From Streptomyces sp. SCL15-4 (lineage in GTDB: Bacteria; Actinomycetota; Actinomycetes; Streptomycetales; Streptomycetaceae), in the NCBI RefSeq assembly GCF_033366695.1, contig NZ_JAOBTQ010000001.1, positions 3,410,001 through 3,474,000 of the forward strand: 64,000 nt of DNA. Reading direction: 5' to 3'. Both the position numbers and the translations under genes were made by a program. This document shows positions 36,412 to 45,211 of the stretch, in pieces; position 1 is the stretch's first letter; the number at the start of each line of letters is the position of its first letter. The notes under the pieces were generated by a model, which was not told where the DNA came from, ran no database searches, and saw only the letters and a list, made by a program, of their open reading frames with translations.

Positions 36412-37803
36412 TTAGGGAAGTACCCGGCACAGGGCCTCCAACGCGCCCGTCCACGCGCTGTCCGAAGGCGTGCCGTAGCCGACCACCAGGGCGTCCGAGG
36501 GGTCGGCGACCGCCTCGGTGTGGCGGTAGTAGGACAGGCCGTGCAGGGCCAGGCCCTGGAGACCGGCGGCCTGGACGACCGGCTGTTCCAGGCCCGGCGG
36601 GAGCCGCAGCACCGCGTGCAGCCCGGCCGCGATGCCCGTCACCCGCACCGCCGGCGCACGGTCCGCCACGGCCGCGGCGAGGGCGTCGCGGCGGCGCCGG
36701 TAGCGCAGGCGGGCGGAGCGGACGTGCCGGTCGTAGGCGCCGGAGGTGAGGAATTCGGCCAGCGTCAGCTGGTCCAGCGACCCGAGGGTGTCGACATGGC
36801 CCTTGGCCTCGACCGCCTCCCGGGCCAGGGCCGGCGGCAGCACCATCCAGCCCAGCCGCAGCCCGGGCGCGAGGGACTTGCTGGCGGTGCCCAGGTAGAC
36901 CACCCGGTCGGGGTCGAGGCCCTGGAGGGCGCCGACGGGCTGGCGGTCGTAGCGGAACTCGCCGTCGTAGTCGTCCTCCAGGACCAGTCCGCCGGTACGC
37001 CGCGCCCAGTCCACGACCCCGGCCCGCCGGTCGGGACGCAGCGGGGTGCCCGTCGGGAACTGGTGGGCCGGGGTGAGCAGCACCGCACCGGCGTGATCCG
37101 GCGGCCGGGGGTCGGTGCCGAGCGCGTCGTAGGGCAGCGCCGGGGTGGCCAGGCCCGCCGCGCGCAGCAGGCGCCAGTGGACGTCGAGGCCGTAGGACTC
37201 CACCGCGACCGTGTCCGCCCCGCGCGAGCGCAGCATCGTGCCGAGGACGCGCAGGGCGTGCGAGAAGCCGGCGGTGATCACGACGCTGTCCGGGGTGGCG
37301 CGCACGCCCCGGACCCGGGCGAGGTATCCGGCGAGGGCGGTGCGCAGCTCGCGCCGGCCGCGCGGGTCGCCGTAGCCGAGCGCGTCGGAGGGGGCCGTGG
37401 CCAGCGCCCGGCGGGCGGCCCTGAGCCACTCGGCGCGCGGGAAGGCGGCGAGGTCGGGGGTGCCGGGGACGAGGCTGTGGGCGGGGCGGCCGGGCTCCCG
37501 GCGGCCCGGGCCGGAGGCGGCGGACGGCGGGGCGACCGCACGGTCCGCGACCCGGGTGCCGGAGCCCTGCCGGGCGGTGAGCCAGCCCTCCGCGACCAGG
37601 TCGGCGTAGGCCTCGGCGACGGTGTTGCGGGCGATGCCGAGGTCGGCGGCGAGGGTCCGGGAGGACGGCAGCCGGGTGCCGGGAGCGAGCCGGCCGGTGC
37701 GCACCGCGTCCCGCAGGGCGTCCGTCAGGCCCCGGCGCAGGCCCCCCGCGAGGGCCGGTTCGAGGTGCAGGTCGACGCCCGAAGTGGCCCAGGATTCCGC
37801 CAT
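36412..37803 (-). CDS. MocR/PdxR-family regulator (GntR HTH plus aminotransferase domain)
   Basis: A 463-residue fusion. Residues about 10-85 are a GntR-type winged helix (LPSSRTLAADLGIARNTVAEAYADLVAEGWL); the rest is a class I aminotransferase fold with PLP Lys in TASKSLAPGLRLGW near residue 310. MocR proteins use PLP or an amino compound as signal and often control a divergent gene. Here the divergent partner is the AhpD-like operon only 47 bases away. A TATGGT box lies 8 bases before the ATG, leaderless style. Confidence 0.93.
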   Translation of the reverse strand: MAESWATSGVDLHLEPALAGGLRRGLTDALRDAVRTGRLAPGTRLPSSRTLAADLGIARNTVAEAYADLVAEGWLTARQGSGTRVADRAVAPPSAASGPGRREPGRPAHSLVPGTPDLAAFPRAEWLRAARRALATAPSDALGYGDPRGRRELRTALAGYLARVRGVRATPDSVVITAGFSHALRVLGTMLRSRGADTVAVESYGLDVHWRLLRAAGLATPALPYDALGTDPRPPDHAGAVLLTPAHQFPTGTPLRPDRRAGVVDWARRTGGLVLEDDYDGEFRYDRQPVGALQGLDPDRVVYLGTASKSLAPGLRLGWMVLPPALAREAVEAKGHVDTLGSLDQLTLAEFLTSGAYDRHVRSARLRYRRRRDALAAAVADRAPAVRVTGIAAGLHAVLRLPPGLEQPVVQAAGLQGLALHGLSYYRHTEAVADPSDALVVGYGTPSDSAWTGALEALCRVLP

Positions 37804-37850
37804 GGGAATGGACCATACCCCTGGGCTGCCTCGGTTCTAGGGTCGAGGAC
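37804..37850. promoter_or_regulatory. Back-to-back promoters of mocR-type gene and AhpD operon
   Basis: In 47 bases lie TATGGT (minus, 37817..37812; 8 bases to ATG 37803) and TAGGGT (plus, 37838..37843; 7 bases to ATG 37851). The two promoters overlap, so a single bound regulator would affect both. Confidence 0.55.
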
Positions 37851-38351
37851 ATGAGCACTCAGGAAGAACCCGTCCCCTACGCCCCCGAGGAGCCGCCGCG
37901 GCTGCGCTGGGCCCAGCACGCGCCCGAGGTCTACAAGGCGATGATCCAGCTGGACGCCGTCGCCAACCAGGGCCTGGAGCCCCGGCTGCGCGAGCTGGTC
38001 AAGATCCGCGCCTCCCAGGTCAACCACTGCGCGCGCTGCCTCGACATGCACTCCAAGGACGCCCTCGCGGCCGGCGAGAGCGTGGAGCGGATCATCCAGC
38101 TCGGCGCGTGGGAGGAGTCGCGGCACTTCTACACCGAGAAGGAGCTGGCGGCGCTGGAACTGACCGACGCGGTCACCGTCCTGACCGACGGGTTCGTGCC
38201 GGACGAGGTGTACGAGCGGGCCGCCAAGCACTTCGACGAGGCCGAACTCTCCCAGCTGATCGCCGCCATCGCCGTGATCAACGCCTGGAACCGGTTCGGC
38301 GTGTCCACCCGGACGCCTCCGGGCCACTACCACCCGGGGCAGCACAAGTGA
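37851..38351 (+). CDS. AhpD-like carboxymuconolactone decarboxylase-family protein 1
   Basis: A 166-residue AhpD-like protein: LRELVKIRASQVNHCARCLDMHSKDA with the redox CxxC (CARC) and general acid His/Glu region, and INAWNRFGV at the end. Such proteins act as alkylhydroperoxidase-type thiol peroxidases or gamma-carboxymuconolactone decarboxylases; CxxC favours the redox role. The stop overlaps the next start (GTGA). Confidence 0.9.
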   Translation: MSTQEEPVPYAPEEPPRLRWAQHAPEVYKAMIQLDAVANQGLEPRLRELVKIRASQVNHCARCLDMHSKDALAAGESVERIIQLGAWEESRHFYTEKELAALELTDAVTVLTDGFVPDEVYERAAKHFDEAELSQLIAAIAVINAWNRFGVSTRTPPGHYHPGQHK

Positions 38352-38818
38352 ACCGCACCCAGCTGCTGGACCCGAAGGTCTTCCAGGCGATGGCCGCCGT
38401 CAGCGCGGCGGCGAAGAAGGGACTCGGCGACCCGGTCCTGGCCGAACTGGTGATGATCCGCGCCTCGCAGATCAACCACTGCGCGTTCTGCCTCGACATG
38501 CACCTGGGCCTGGCCCGGAAGAACGGGGAGTCGGAGGACCGCATCCACTTCCTCAGCGCCTGGGAGGAGACCGAGGAGCTGTACAGCGAGCGGGAGCGGG
38601 CCGCGCTGGCGCTCACCGAGGCGGTCACCGTGCCGACCGCGGGCACCTCCCGGACGAAGTCCGGAGGGGGGTTCGTGCCGGACGAGGTGTACGAGGCCGC
38701 CGCCGAGCACTTCGACGAGGCCGGACTCGCCCATCTCATCGCCCTGATCACCGTCATCAACGGCTGGAACCGCCTGATGGTCAGCCGCCGTGTGCCCCCG
38801 GGAGGCCGGCAGCCGTGA
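38348..38818 (+). CDS. AhpD-like carboxymuconolactone decarboxylase-family protein 2
   Basis: A 156-residue paralogue of the preceding gene, with MIRASQINHCAFCLDMHLGLA (CxxC present) and INGWNRLMV. A short insert, PTAGTSRTKSGGG, separates the two helical halves. It starts at a GTG overlapping the upstream stop, and its own stop overlaps the next start (GTGA), so three genes are translated as one coupled unit. Confidence 0.9.
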   Translation: MNRTQLLDPKVFQAMAAVSAAAKKGLGDPVLAELVMIRASQINHCAFCLDMHLGLARKNGESEDRIHFLSAWEETEELYSERERAALALTEAVTVPTAGTSRTKSGGGFVPDEVYEAAAEHFDEAGLAHLIALITVINGWNRLMVSRRVPPGGRQP

Positions 38819-39537
38819 GCAGGACCGAGGAGTTCCGCGCCCTGCACCGAAGGCGCGCGCCGGACGACCCGCTGGTCCTGCCCGGACCGTGGGACGCGGC
38901 CGCCGCGCGGGTCTTCGCGGAGGCCGGGTTCCCGGCGCTGGCCACGCCCAGCGCCGGAGTGGCCGCCTCGCTCGGCTACGCGGACGGGGCCACACCGGCC
39001 GACGAGATGTTCGCGGCCGTCGCCCGGATCACCCGGGCGGTGGACGTGCCGGTGTCGGCGGACGTCGAGGGCGGTTACGGGCTCGCGCCGAAGGAGCTGG
39101 TCGAGCGGCTGCTGGAGGCGGGGGCGGTGGGCTGCAATCTCGAGGACTCGGACGGTGGTGTCCTGAAGGATCCGCACGCGCACGCCGAGTTCCTCGCCGG
39201 CGTGCGCCAGGCCGCCGCCGACCGGTTGTTCGTCAACGCCCGCGTCGACGTCTTCGTTCACGGCGACGGTGATCCGGAACGGGCCGTCGAGCGGGCCGCG
39301 CTGTACCGCGCGGCGGGTGCCGACTGCGTGTACCCGATCTTCGCTCCGGTGGACGTGGTGCCGCTGCTGCGGTCGGGGATCGAGGGCCCGCTGAACCTGC
39401 TGGCCCGGCTGGACGGGGACGGCCCCTCGCCCGCCGCGCTCGGCGAACTCGGGGCCACCCGGGTCACGTTCGGGCCGGGCCTCCAGCGGCGGGCCGCGGC
39501 GGCGCTGCGGGAGATCGCCGCCGGGCTGCTGCCGTAG
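38815..39537 (+). CDS. Isocitrate lyase/PEP mutase-family protein
   Basis: A 240-residue TIM barrel: LPGPWDAAAARVFAEAGFPALATPSAGVAASLGY, metal-site DVEGGYG, VGCNLEDSDGG and NARVDVF. It belongs to the group near methylisocitrate lyase and PEP mutase, which cleaves or forms C-C or P-C bonds in 2-oxo acids. The lyase KKCGH-like loop is not seen, so the reaction is open. It is the third gene of the coupled AhpD unit under the MocR regulator. Confidence 0.86.
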   Translation: MSRTEEFRALHRRRAPDDPLVLPGPWDAAAARVFAEAGFPALATPSAGVAASLGYADGATPADEMFAAVARITRAVDVPVSADVEGGYGLAPKELVERLLEAGAVGCNLEDSDGGVLKDPHAHAEFLAGVRQAAADRLFVNARVDVFVHGDGDPERAVERAALYRAAGADCVYPIFAPVDVVPLLRSGIEGPLNLLARLDGDGPSPAALGELGATRVTFGPGLQRRAAAALREIAAGLLP

Positions 39538-39552
39538 GCCGGTGGTGTCCGG

Positions 39553-40503
39553 TCAGGACAGCCACTTCTTCCACACGGACGGGTGGCTGTCCACCCACTT
39601 CTTCGCCGCCTCGGCCGGGGAGAGCTTCTGCTCGGCGATCATCAGCGAGACCTCGTTCTGGTCCTCGGTGGTCCACCGGAACCTCTTCAGGAAGGCCGCC
39701 GCCTTGCCGCCGGACTTCGCGAAGCCCGCGTTGAGGTACTTCTTCAGCGGGGTGTGCGGGTAGGCGCAGGCGACCTTCGCCGCGTCCGCGTCGCAGCCCT
39801 CCTTGTACGGCGGCAGCCTCACCTCCGTCATCGGCACCTTCTCGAACAGCCACTGGGGGGAGTACCAGTAGGTCAGGAAGGGCTTCTTCTCCTTGGCGAA
39901 CCGCTTGATCTGGGTGATCTGCGCGGCCTCGGAACCGGCGAAGACGACCTGGTAGTCCAGGCCCAGGTTCTTCACCAGGGCCTTGTCGTGAGTGACGTAG
40001 GACGGCGAGCCGTCCATCAGCTGGCCCTTGCCGCCGCTCTCCGCGGTACGGAAAAGCGAGGCGTACTTGTCCAGGTTCCGCCAGTCGGTGACGTCCGGGT
40101 GCCGCTCGGCGAAGTAGGCCGGCACGAACCAGCCGATGTGCCCGGTCACCCCGAGCCCGCCGCCGGGCGTGATGGTCTTCTTCTCCTTCACGTAGCGCTT
40201 CTCCTGCTCGGGGTGGCCCCAGTCCTCCAGGAGGACGTCCACCCGGCCCTGGCTGAGCGCGTCCCAGGCCGGTACCTCGTCGACCTGGACGGTGTCGACG
40301 CGGTAGCCGAGCTTGTGCTCCAGGATGTACCGGGCGACGGCCGCGTCGGCCTGTGCGCCCACCCAGGACTGCACGGACAGGGTGACCGTCTTCGCGCCCC
40401 GGGCGTTGGCGAACGGGCTGGCCTGCCTGGTCATGTCGGCGGCGCCGCAGCCGGTGGCGAGGGCCAGGACGGCCGCGGCGGCCGTGATCGCGGTACGGCG
40501 CAT
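39553..40503 (-). CDS. Betaine/choline ABC transporter substrate-binding lipoprotein
   Basis: A 316-residue lipoprotein with lipobox LATGCGA near residue 19. The mature part has SWVGAQADAAVARYILEHKLGY, DVLLEDWGHPEQ, VTGHIGWFVPAYF and YWYSPQWLF. Trp and Tyr residues of this kind form the cationic cage for trimethylammonium ligands in OpuAC/ProX proteins. It ends the choline-betaine operon, 1 base after the permease gene. Confidence 0.92.
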   Translation of the reverse strand: MRRTAITAAAAVLALATGCGAADMTRQASPFANARGAKTVTLSVQSWVGAQADAAVARYILEHKLGYRVDTVQVDEVPAWDALSQGRVDVLLEDWGHPEQEKRYVKEKKTITPGGGLGVTGHIGWFVPAYFAERHPDVTDWRNLDKYASLFRTAESGGKGQLMDGSPSYVTHDKALVKNLGLDYQVVFAGSEAAQITQIKRFAKEKKPFLTYWYSPQWLFEKVPMTEVRLPPYKEGCDADAAKVACAYPHTPLKKYLNAGFAKSGGKAAAFLKRFRWTTEDQNEVSLMIAEQKLSPAEAAKKWVDSHPSVWKKWLS

Positions 40504-40504
40504 G

Positions 40505-42457
40505 TCAGGCTCCCTTCCCCGGGCGGCACCCGGTCGGCTGCGTCACGCGGTCGAGCATCAGGCCCAGGCAGACGATGGCGGCGCCGGCCACCAGGCCGGT
40601 GGCCAGGTCGCCCTGGGCGAGGCCGAAGGCGACGTCGTAGCCGAGGGCGCCGCCGCCGACCAGGCCGCCGATGATGACGACGGCGAGGACCAGGACCACG
40701 CCCTGGTTGACGGCGAGCAGCAGCGCGCGCCGGGCGAGCGGGAGCTGCACCTGCCACAGCTGCTGCCGTCCGGTCGCGCCGAGCGAACGCGCGGACTCCA
40801 GCGCGGCCGGGTCGACCTGGCGCAGGCCCTGCGCGGTGATCCGGACGACGGCCGGGAGGGCGTAGACGACGGCCGCGGCGACGGCGGGGGCACGGCCGAC
40901 GCCGAACAGGGCGACGACCGGGATCAGGTACACGAACTGCGGCATCGTCTGCAGGACGTCCAGGACCGGGCGCAGGACGCGGTCGACGCGGTCGCTGCGG
41001 GCCGCGGCGATGCCGGTGGCGAGGCCGAGCACGAGGGTGACGGCGACGGCGGCCAGCACCTGGGAGAGGGTGTCGAGCGCCGGTTCCCACACGCCGAGCA
41101 CGCCGATCGCGGCCATGGCGAGGACGGCGGTCAGCGCGGTGCGCCAGGTGCCGATCAGCCAGGCCAGGGCCGCCACCACGAGCAGCACCGACCACCAGGG
41201 CATGCCTTGCAGTCCGGCGCGGACGGGGTCCAGGACCCAGGCGGTGAAGCGGCCCGCCCAGTCGGCGGTGCCGCCGACGACCGGGATGCCGGAGTAGAGG
41301 TGGTCGGTCATCCAGTCGACGGCCCGGTTGACCGCTCCGGCGATGTCCAAGGTCCAGCCGGCGGGCCAGTCGGACGCGCCGAGCAGCCGGGCGGCGAGGG
41401 CGGCGGCGACGGTGCCGGCCAGCGTGGCGGCCCAGCCGGTGATCCTCGGCCGGCCGGCGGCCCGCGGGCGGGCGGTGTCCTCGCCCGCCGCCGCGGTGAG
41501 CCGGTCCAGCACGATCGCGAGCAGCACGAGCGGGATGCCGGCGGCGAGGGCGGCGCCGACGTCGACCGAGGCGAGCGCCTGGTAGACGCGGTCACCGAGG
41601 CCGCCGGCGCCGATGACGGCCGCGATGACGGCCATGGACAGCGCCATCATGATCGTCTGGTTGAGGCCGAGCAGCAGCTCTTCGCGGGCCAGCGGGATAC
41701 GGGCGGTCAGCAGCCGCTGGCGGCGGGTGGCGCCGAGCGACTCCACGGCCTCCAGGACCTCCGGGTCGGCCCCGCGCAGGCCGAGCGCGGTGAGGCGGGC
41801 CATCGGCGGGGCGGCGTAGACGACGGTGGCGAGAACGGCCGCGGGGACGCCGATGCCGAAGACCAGGACGACGGGGAGGAGATAGGCGAAGGCCGGGAGC
41901 ACCTGCATGGTGTCCAGGACCGGGCGCAGGGCGCGGTCCAGCCGGTCGGAGAGGCCGGCGGCGACGCCGAGGAGCGCGCCGACGGCGACGGAGGCGAGGA
42001 CCGCCACGACCATCAGGGCGAGGGTCTGCATGGTCGGCACCCACATGCCGAGCGCGCCGCAGGCCAGGAAGGCGAGGGCCGTGCCGGCGGCCAGGCGCGG
42101 GCCGGCCAGGCGCCAGGCGAGCAGGGCGCCGAAGGCCGTGACGCCGGCCCAGCCCGCGGCGAGCAGGGTGAGGTAGACGGCGCGTACGGCGAGGACGACC
42201 GCGTTGCTGAGGTGGCCGAGGAAGTACAGGAACAGCGGGTGGCTGTCCCGGTTGTCGATGACCCAGTCGCTGGCGGAGGCGAGGGGCTTGTCGAGGCTGA
42301 CGGTCAGCGAGTGGGGCCAGCTGCCGTTGCCCCAGCGGTGCAGGAAGGGCAGGAGGACGGCGGTGAGGAGGGCGAGGAGGAGGAGTTTGGCCGCCGCGCG
42401 GTTCTTGAGGAGGCGGGGGGCCTTGGTTCTGGAGGTCGGCAGACTGAGCGTGGCCAT
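40505..42457 (-). CDS. Betaine/choline ABC permease, two permease domains fused
   Basis: A 650-residue membrane protein with two complete OpuAB-type permease domains in one chain. Each has an EAA loop: EAVESLGATRRQRLLTARIP near residue 236 and ESARSLGATGRQQLWQVQLP near 550, and each domain ends in GGLG or GALG. Long hydrophobic segments lie between. A usual transporter uses two copies of one such domain; here one fused subunit would pair with two ATPases. The ATG overlaps the ATPase stop (ATGA). Confidence 0.93.
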   Translation of the reverse strand: MATLSLPTSRTKAPRLLKNRAAAKLLLLALLTAVLLPFLHRWGNGSWPHSLTVSLDKPLASASDWVIDNRDSHPLFLYFLGHLSNAVVLAVRAVYLTLLAAGWAGVTAFGALLAWRLAGPRLAAGTALAFLACGALGMWVPTMQTLALMVVAVLASVAVGALLGVAAGLSDRLDRALRPVLDTMQVLPAFAYLLPVVLVFGIGVPAAVLATVVYAAPPMARLTALGLRGADPEVLEAVESLGATRRQRLLTARIPLAREELLLGLNQTIMMALSMAVIAAVIGAGGLGDRVYQALASVDVGAALAAGIPLVLLAIVLDRLTAAAGEDTARPRAAGRPRITGWAATLAGTVAAALAARLLGASDWPAGWTLDIAGAVNRAVDWMTDHLYSGIPVVGGTADWAGRFTAWVLDPVRAGLQGMPWWSVLLVVAALAWLIGTWRTALTAVLAMAAIGVLGVWEPALDTLSQVLAAVAVTLVLGLATGIAAARSDRVDRVLRPVLDVLQTMPQFVYLIPVVALFGVGRAPAVAAAVVYALPAVVRITAQGLRQVDPAALESARSLGATGRQQLWQVQLPLARRALLLAVNQGVVLVLAVVIIGGLVGGGALGYDVAFGLAQGDLATGLVAGAAIVCLGLMLDRVTQPTGCRPGKGA

Positions 42458-43605
42458 CAGACGGCCTCCGGGGTGGTGCTCGCCGGGGGCTGGGCCGTTC
42501 GCCGGCGTTCCGCGGGTGCCGTGGCGGTCCCGGGCGGGGTGCCGGGGGTGACGCCCGCCACGACGCCGAGCAGCCGGTCGTGGTCGACCACGCCCAGGCA
42601 GCGGCCCTCGTCCATCACCCGCGCCGGAGTGCCCGCCCGGGCCACCGCCTCGATGGCCTCGGCGACCGTGGCCTCGGGGCGCAGGGCCGGGCCGCCCGCG
42701 GCGTCGCCGGGGGACACGGGGCGCATGGCCGTACGGCAGGTCAGGACCTGTTCGCGGGGGACGTCGCGGACGAACTCGCGGACGTAGTCGTCGGCCGGGG
42801 AGCCGACGATCTCCTCGGGGGTGCCGAGCTGGACCACGCGGCCGTCGCGCATCAGGGCGATGCGGTCGCCGAGTTTGAGGGCCTCGGCGAGGTCGTGGGT
42901 GATGAAGACCATCGTGCGGCCCTCCTCCCGGTGCAGGCGGGTCACCTCCTCCTGCATGTCCCGGCGGATGAGCGGGTCCAGCGCGCTGAAGGGCTCGTCG
43001 AAGAGCAGCACCTCGGGGTCGACGGCCAGCGCCCGGGCGAGACCCACCCGCTGGCGCTGACCGCCGGACAGCTGGCCGGGGCGGCGCCGCTCCATGCCCG
43101 CCAGGCCGACCTTGGCGACGAACTCGGCGGCGCGCTCCCGGCGTTCGGACCGGCCGACGCCCTGGATCTCCAGGCCGTAGGCGACATTGTCGAGGACCGT
43201 GCGGTGCGGGAGCAGCCCGAAGTGCTGGAAGACCATCGCGGCCCGGTGCCGGCGCAGCTCGCGCAGCCGGGAGGTGTCCATCGCGCGGACGTCCTCGCCG
43301 TCGATGGCGATGGTGCCGGCCGTCGGTTCGATCAGCCGGGTCAGGCAGCGGACCAGGGTGGACTTGCCGGAGCCGGACAGGCCCATGACGACGAAGACCT
43401 CGCCCTTGCGGACGTCGAAGGAGACGTCCCTGACGGCGGCCGTGCAGCCGGTGCGGGAGCGGAGTTCGGCCGCGGGCAGGGCGCTGAGGCCGGGGTCGGC
43501 GGGGACGCGCTCGGGCTTGGGGCCGAACACCTTCCACAGGTGGGACACCGAGAAGACGGGGTCGGCCGTGGTGGGCGGCTTGCGGGTGGGGACGGTGAGG
43601 GTCAT
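42457..43605 (-). CDS. Betaine/choline ABC transporter ATPase with CBS-like C-terminus
   Basis: A 382-residue ATPase with Walker [10 protein letters not shown], signature LSGGQRQR and Walker [13 protein letters not shown]. An insert of about 30 residues before the first strand ([20 protein letters not shown]) is unusual. The C-terminal 100 residues hold a single CBS-like repeat ([30 protein letters not shown]), as in OpuAA, which may sense ionic strength. Coupled at both ends by ATGA overlaps. Confidence 0.94.
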   Translation of the reverse strand: MTLTVPTRKPPTTADPVFSVSHLWKVFGPKPERVPADPGLSALPAAELRSRTGCTAAVRDVSFDVRKGEVFVVMGLSGSGKSTLVRCLTRLIEPTAGTIAIDGEDVRAMDTSRLRELRRHRAAMVFQHFGLLPHRTVLDNVAYGLEIQGVGRSERRERAAEFVAKVGLAGMERRRPGQLSGGQRQRVGLARALAVDPEVLLFDEPFSALDPLIRRDMQEEVTRLHREEGRTMVFITHDLAEALKLGDRIALMRDGRVVQLGTPEEIVGSPADDYVREFVRDVPREQVLTCRTAMRPVSPGDAAGGPALRPEATVAEAIEAVARAGTPARVMDEGRCLGVVDHDRLLGVVAGVTPGTPPGTATAPAERRRTAQPPASTTPEAV

Positions 43606-45137
43606 CGCAGGTCACCTCCGATCAGGTCGACGGCCTTCTCCCCGACCATGAGCACCCCGATCATCGGGTTGACGGCGGTCATGGTCGGGAAGACGGACGC
43701 GTCGGCGACGCGGATGCCGTCGAGACCGCGGACGCGCAGCTCGGGGTCGACGACGGCGAGTTCGTCGTCGGCGGCGCCCATCTTGCAGGTGCCGGCCGGG
43801 TGGTAGACGGTGTGGGCGGCCTTGCGGGCGTACTCGCTCAGCTCGGCGTCGCCGGTGATCTCCGGGCCGGGGCACACCTCGCGCTTGAGCCAGCCGGCCA
43901 GCGGCTCGGCCTTGGCGATCTCGCGGGCGATGCGGATGCCGTCGACCAGGGTCCGGGCGTCGTAGTCGTCCTCGTCGGTGAAGTAGCGGAAGTCGAGGGC
44001 CGGCTTGACGGCGGGGTCCGCGCTGGTCAGGTACAGGCGGCCGCGGCTCTTGGGCTTGGGGATGTTCGGGGTCATGGAGACGCCGAACTCCGGCCGCCGG
44101 TAGCCGAGGCGCTCCGGGTTGTCGGTGAACGGGATCTGGTAGAAGTGGAACATCAGGTCCGGGCCGGCGTGCTCCGGGTCGCGGCGTACGAACAGGCCCG
44201 CGTCGGAGTCCATCGCCGAGTTCTCCGGGATCGGGCCGTGGGTCTCCCACACGATGACCGACTCGGGGTGGTCGAGCAGGTTCTCGCCGACGCCCGGCAG
44301 GTCGTGCGCGACGGGGATGCCGAGCGCTTCGAGGTCGGCCCGGGGACCGATGCCGGAGTGGATCAGCAGGCGCGGGGAGTCGACGGCGCCCGCGCACAGC
44401 ACGACTTCCTCGCGGGCGCGGACCAGCAGCTCCGTGCCGTCCTTGGTGCGCACGTGCACGCCCTCGGCGCGGGTGCCGTTCAGCTCCAGCCGGTACGCCC
44501 AGGTCTCCAGCAGGATCGTGAGGTTCGGGCGCTCGTCCATCACCGGGTGGAGGTAGGCGACGGAGGCGGAGGAGCGCTTGTTGTCCTCGGGGTGGTAGGC
44601 GAGGTCGAAGAAGCCGACGCCCTCGGTGAACGGCGCGCGGTTGAAGCCCTCGACCCGGGGTACCCCGAGTGCCGACCGGGCCGCGTCGACGAAGTCGCGG
44701 GCGATGGCGTTCCGGTCCTTCTCGTCCACGGAGACGATGTTGTTCTTCAGCCGGGCGAAGTAGGCCTCCATGGGGACGGCGCCCCAGCCCTTGGCGCCGG
44801 CGGCCTCCCACTCGTCCCAGTCGGAGGGCAGGGGCTTGAAGGAGATCAGGGTGTTGTGCGAGGAGCAGCCGCCGAGGACGCGGGCGCGGCTGTGCCGGAT
44901 GTGGGAGTTGCCGCGCGGCTGTTCCACCGTCGGGTAGTCGTAGTCGAGTTCGCCGCCGAGCAGGCCCATCCAGCGGCGCAGGGTGAGGACGTCGTCGCGG
45001 CCGACGTCGCTCGGGCCGCCCTCGATGACGGCGACGGTGACGTCCGGGTTCTCGGTGAGGCGGGAGGCGATGACGGAGCCGGCCGTGCCGCCGCCGATGA
45101 CGACGTAGTCGTAGACGTGGGGGGTGGTGTCGGGCAT
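43602..45137 (-). CDS. Choline oxidase-like GMC flavoprotein
   Basis: A 511-residue GMC oxidoreductase that would turn choline into betaine aldehyde. FAD motif [17 protein letters not shown]; covalent-FAD His in GGCSSHNT (H94); active-site Glu in LLDHPES; catalytic His in [13 protein letters not shown]; Asn in TAVNPMIG. Recalled Arthrobacter choline oxidase CodA aligns over these stretches and the whole length. Where CodA has a Ser two residues after the flavin His, this protein has Thr (T96). Together with betaine aldehyde dehydrogenase it sits in a betaine operon; dehydrogenase function is also possible. Confidence 0.9.
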   Translation of the reverse strand: MPDTTPHVYDYVVIGGGTAGSVIASRLTENPDVTVAVIEGGPSDVGRDDVLTLRRWMGLLGGELDYDYPTVEQPRGNSHIRHSRARVLGGCSSHNTLISFKPLPSDWDEWEAAGAKGWGAVPMEAYFARLKNNIVSVDEKDRNAIARDFVDAARSALGVPRVEGFNRAPFTEGVGFFDLAYHPEDNKRSSASVAYLHPVMDERPNLTILLETWAYRLELNGTRAEGVHVRTKDGTELLVRAREEVVLCAGAVDSPRLLIHSGIGPRADLEALGIPVAHDLPGVGENLLDHPESVIVWETHGPIPENSAMDSDAGLFVRRDPEHAGPDLMFHFYQIPFTDNPERLGYRRPEFGVSMTPNIPKPKSRGRLYLTSADPAVKPALDFRYFTDEDDYDARTLVDGIRIAREIAKAEPLAGWLKREVCPGPEITGDAELSEYARKAAHTVYHPAGTCKMGAADDELAVVDPELRVRGLDGIRVADASVFPTMTAVNPMIGVLMVGEKAVDLIGGDLR

Positions 45138-45211
45138 GGGGGTGCTACTCCAGGAACTGGGACTCGGTGCGGGGAGAGCCGACGGGGTGCCGGCCGGTGA
45201 GCCGAGGAGGG

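Noticed and set aside
40313..42787. 824-codon open frame opposite the betaine permease
   Set aside because: Antisense shadow; the permease frame has clear EAA motifs and membrane helices.
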